From Massilioclostridium coli (GTDB lineage: Bacteria > Bacillota > Clostridia > Oscillospirales > Ruminococcaceae): 64,000 nt of DNA. Numbering within the stretch: position 1 is the stretch's first letter; each line of letters opens with the position of its first letter. Location of the stretch: the NCBI RefSeq assembly GCF_900095865.1, contig NZ_FMIZ01000007.1, positions 1,424,530-1,488,529 of the forward strand, read 5' to 3'. Position numbers and translations under genes: made by a program. A model generated the notes under the pieces. That model saw only the letters and a list, made by a program, of their open reading frames with translations, searched no databases and was not told the DNA's origin. Below, piece after piece: positions 63,573 through 64,000 of this stretch.

Positions 63573-63596
63573 TTATTTAAGAATACCTTGCCGCAT
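63573..63596 (-). CDS. Seven-residue leader peptide MRQGILK of the tet gene
   Basis: ATG 63596 follows AAGGAG and closes at TAA 63573. Its codons GTATTCTTAAA are complementary to TTTAAGAATAC about 75 bp downstream. Ribosome movement on the leader could thus affect the attenuator. It parallels the MLHSMRIR leader of the Cfr-like module. Confidence 0.6.
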   Translation of the reverse strand: MRQGILK

Positions 63597-63628
63597 ATTT
63601 ATTAACTCCTTGTATAATACTGAATCTA

Positions 63629-63657
63629 ATTATATTCCTTAACCCTTTATTTGTCAA
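63629..63657 (-). promoter_or_regulatory. Consensus promoter of the tet gene
   Basis: TTGACA (63657-63652, minus strand) and TATAAT (63634-63629) are separated by exactly 17 bp. Both boxes are perfect consensus for the vegetative sigma factor. Confidence 0.9.
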
Positions 63658-63673
63658 GCTGACAAACTAAAGC

Positions 63674-63702
63674 AGAAAAAGCGGCAGGATTTCCCCCTGC
63701 CA
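63674..63702 (-). terminator. Terminator of tnpV
   Basis: On the minus strand GGCAGG and CCTGCC form a stem around GGGAAAT, followed by GCTTTTTCTG. It lies just after the tnpV stop and before the tet promoter. Confidence 0.7.
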
Positions 63703-63714
63703 CTAATCATCTGT

Positions 63715-64000
63715 TTATGCAAAAATAATTTCCTTTTCCACAATCTCCCTCGCACAAGCCCTTATGTTATTGAGGCATCCTGTCCATTCTAAGGCGTTTT
63801 CTGCCTTTAGCTGTTCCGTTATGCCCTGTGCCTGTTTCATACCCTCTATGAGCCTTTCAAAGCGTTCCTGTGCCTGTCTGTTGATGTCGGCAAGGTAGGC
63901 GTTTAGCCTGCCGCTTGTAAGAAGATTGGTGTATGTAACTTTACGGTACTGTTTTAGATAATCTAAATGCCGTTGCCCCCAGATGCCTATTGCCTGTTCT
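63715..64000 (-). CDS. tnpV: Transposon-encoded protein TnpV, N-terminus outside the window
   Basis: The frame ending at TAA 63715 reads, from the window edge, IGIWGQRHLDYLKQYRKVTY, TNLLTSGRLNAYLADINRQA, EQLKAENALEWTGCLNNIR and EIVEKEIIFA. This is the conserved TnpV pattern of Tn4451-type elements. About 95 C-terminal residues are present. Its role is unknown. A terminator follows it. Confidence 0.8.
   Translation of the reverse strand, partial: EQAIGIWGQRHLDYLKQYRKVTYTNLLTSGRLNAYLADINRQAQERFERLIEGMKQAQGITEQLKAENALEWTGCLNNIRACAREIVEKEIIFA

Larger units (their letters stand above)
53149..64000 (-). mobile_element. Element 3: mobilisable element carrying mosaic tet gene, inserted in the helicase
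   Basis: Its left end is the stop region of a large serine recombinase touching the interrupted helicase at ~53.15 kb. It carries ParB, MobV relaxase, a pMV158-like oriT, iteron-like repeats, a RepA-like ATPase, sigma-like genes, tet(O/32/O), KTR and TnpV, and runs past the right edge. No T4SS gene is visible, so transfer would need a helper. Confidence 0.78.

Overview
The window reads as a gut Firmicute of the class Clostridia (Lachnospiraceae/Ruminococcaceae type). Evidence for this is strong AGGAGG ribosome-binding sites, a class B sortase with an SPxTG substrate, a VanZ-LCP protein, and layered conjugative and mobilisable elements of the kind seen in human-gut Clostridia. No rRNA or tRNA gene was seen, so the genus cannot be named. 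Base composition is visibly AT-rich in 1-14.3 kb, GC-rich in 14.34-33 kb and 35.9-39 kb, AT-rich again in 39-53 kb, and intermediate to GC-rich beyond that.

Layout. (1) 1-14.3 kb is chromosome-like surface biology, all on the minus strand. It holds a GH78 alpha-L-rhamnosidase with two duplicated lectin-like modules (cut by the window edge); a VanZ-LCP / sortase B / SPQTG-anchored protein operon with a terminator; and a capsule cluster with flippase, epimerase, HpcH/HpaI-like enzyme and the capE-capF-capG set for UDP-N-acetyl-L-fucosamine. (2) At about 14.34 kb a sharp junction truncates both a minus-strand glycan gene and a plus-strand VirB6 gene. (3) 14.34-39.04 kb is the right part of a Tn1549/CTn-like ICE. 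It has T4SS genes (VirB6, PrgI, VirB4, NlpC/P60 hydrolase) interleaved with two DNA methyltransferases and a PP-loop enzyme, then topB, an ArdA-ArdC-YodL protein, MobC and a relaxase split by a group II intron. Its cargo is an attenuator-controlled Cfr/RlmN-like radical SAM methyltransferase, followed by a sigma-like factor, HTH protein, TnpW and a large serine recombinase. (4) 39.04-53.15 kb is a second, AT-rich ICE or IME whose first recombinase was cut by the first ICE. It has two further recombinases, MobC/relaxase, an orphan HEPN-like protein, YodL and TTRAP proteins, a 1,606-residue polyvalent ArdC-type protein carrying a nucleotidyltransferase domain, and a SNF2 helicase. (5) From 53.15 kb to the right edge a third element interrupts that helicase. 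It has a serine recombinase, PC4-like protein, ParB, MobV relaxase with a pMV158-like oriT, iteron-like repeats, a RepA-like ATPase, three sigma-like genes (one with an in-frame stop), and a mosaic tet(O/32/O)-type gene with its own leader attenuator and a small KTR-family gene, then TnpV.

The most interesting signals are: the mobile Cfr-like methyltransferase behind a two-terminator leader; the shared KTR-gene/3'-tail architecture of the Cfr-like and tet cargo modules; two oriT-like copies in one ICE; a group II intron placed exactly in a relaxase HxDxxHxH motif; and the HEPN gene next to a polyvalent protein containing a nucleotidyltransferase. All calls come from reading the sequence and remembered family features; no database search was run.
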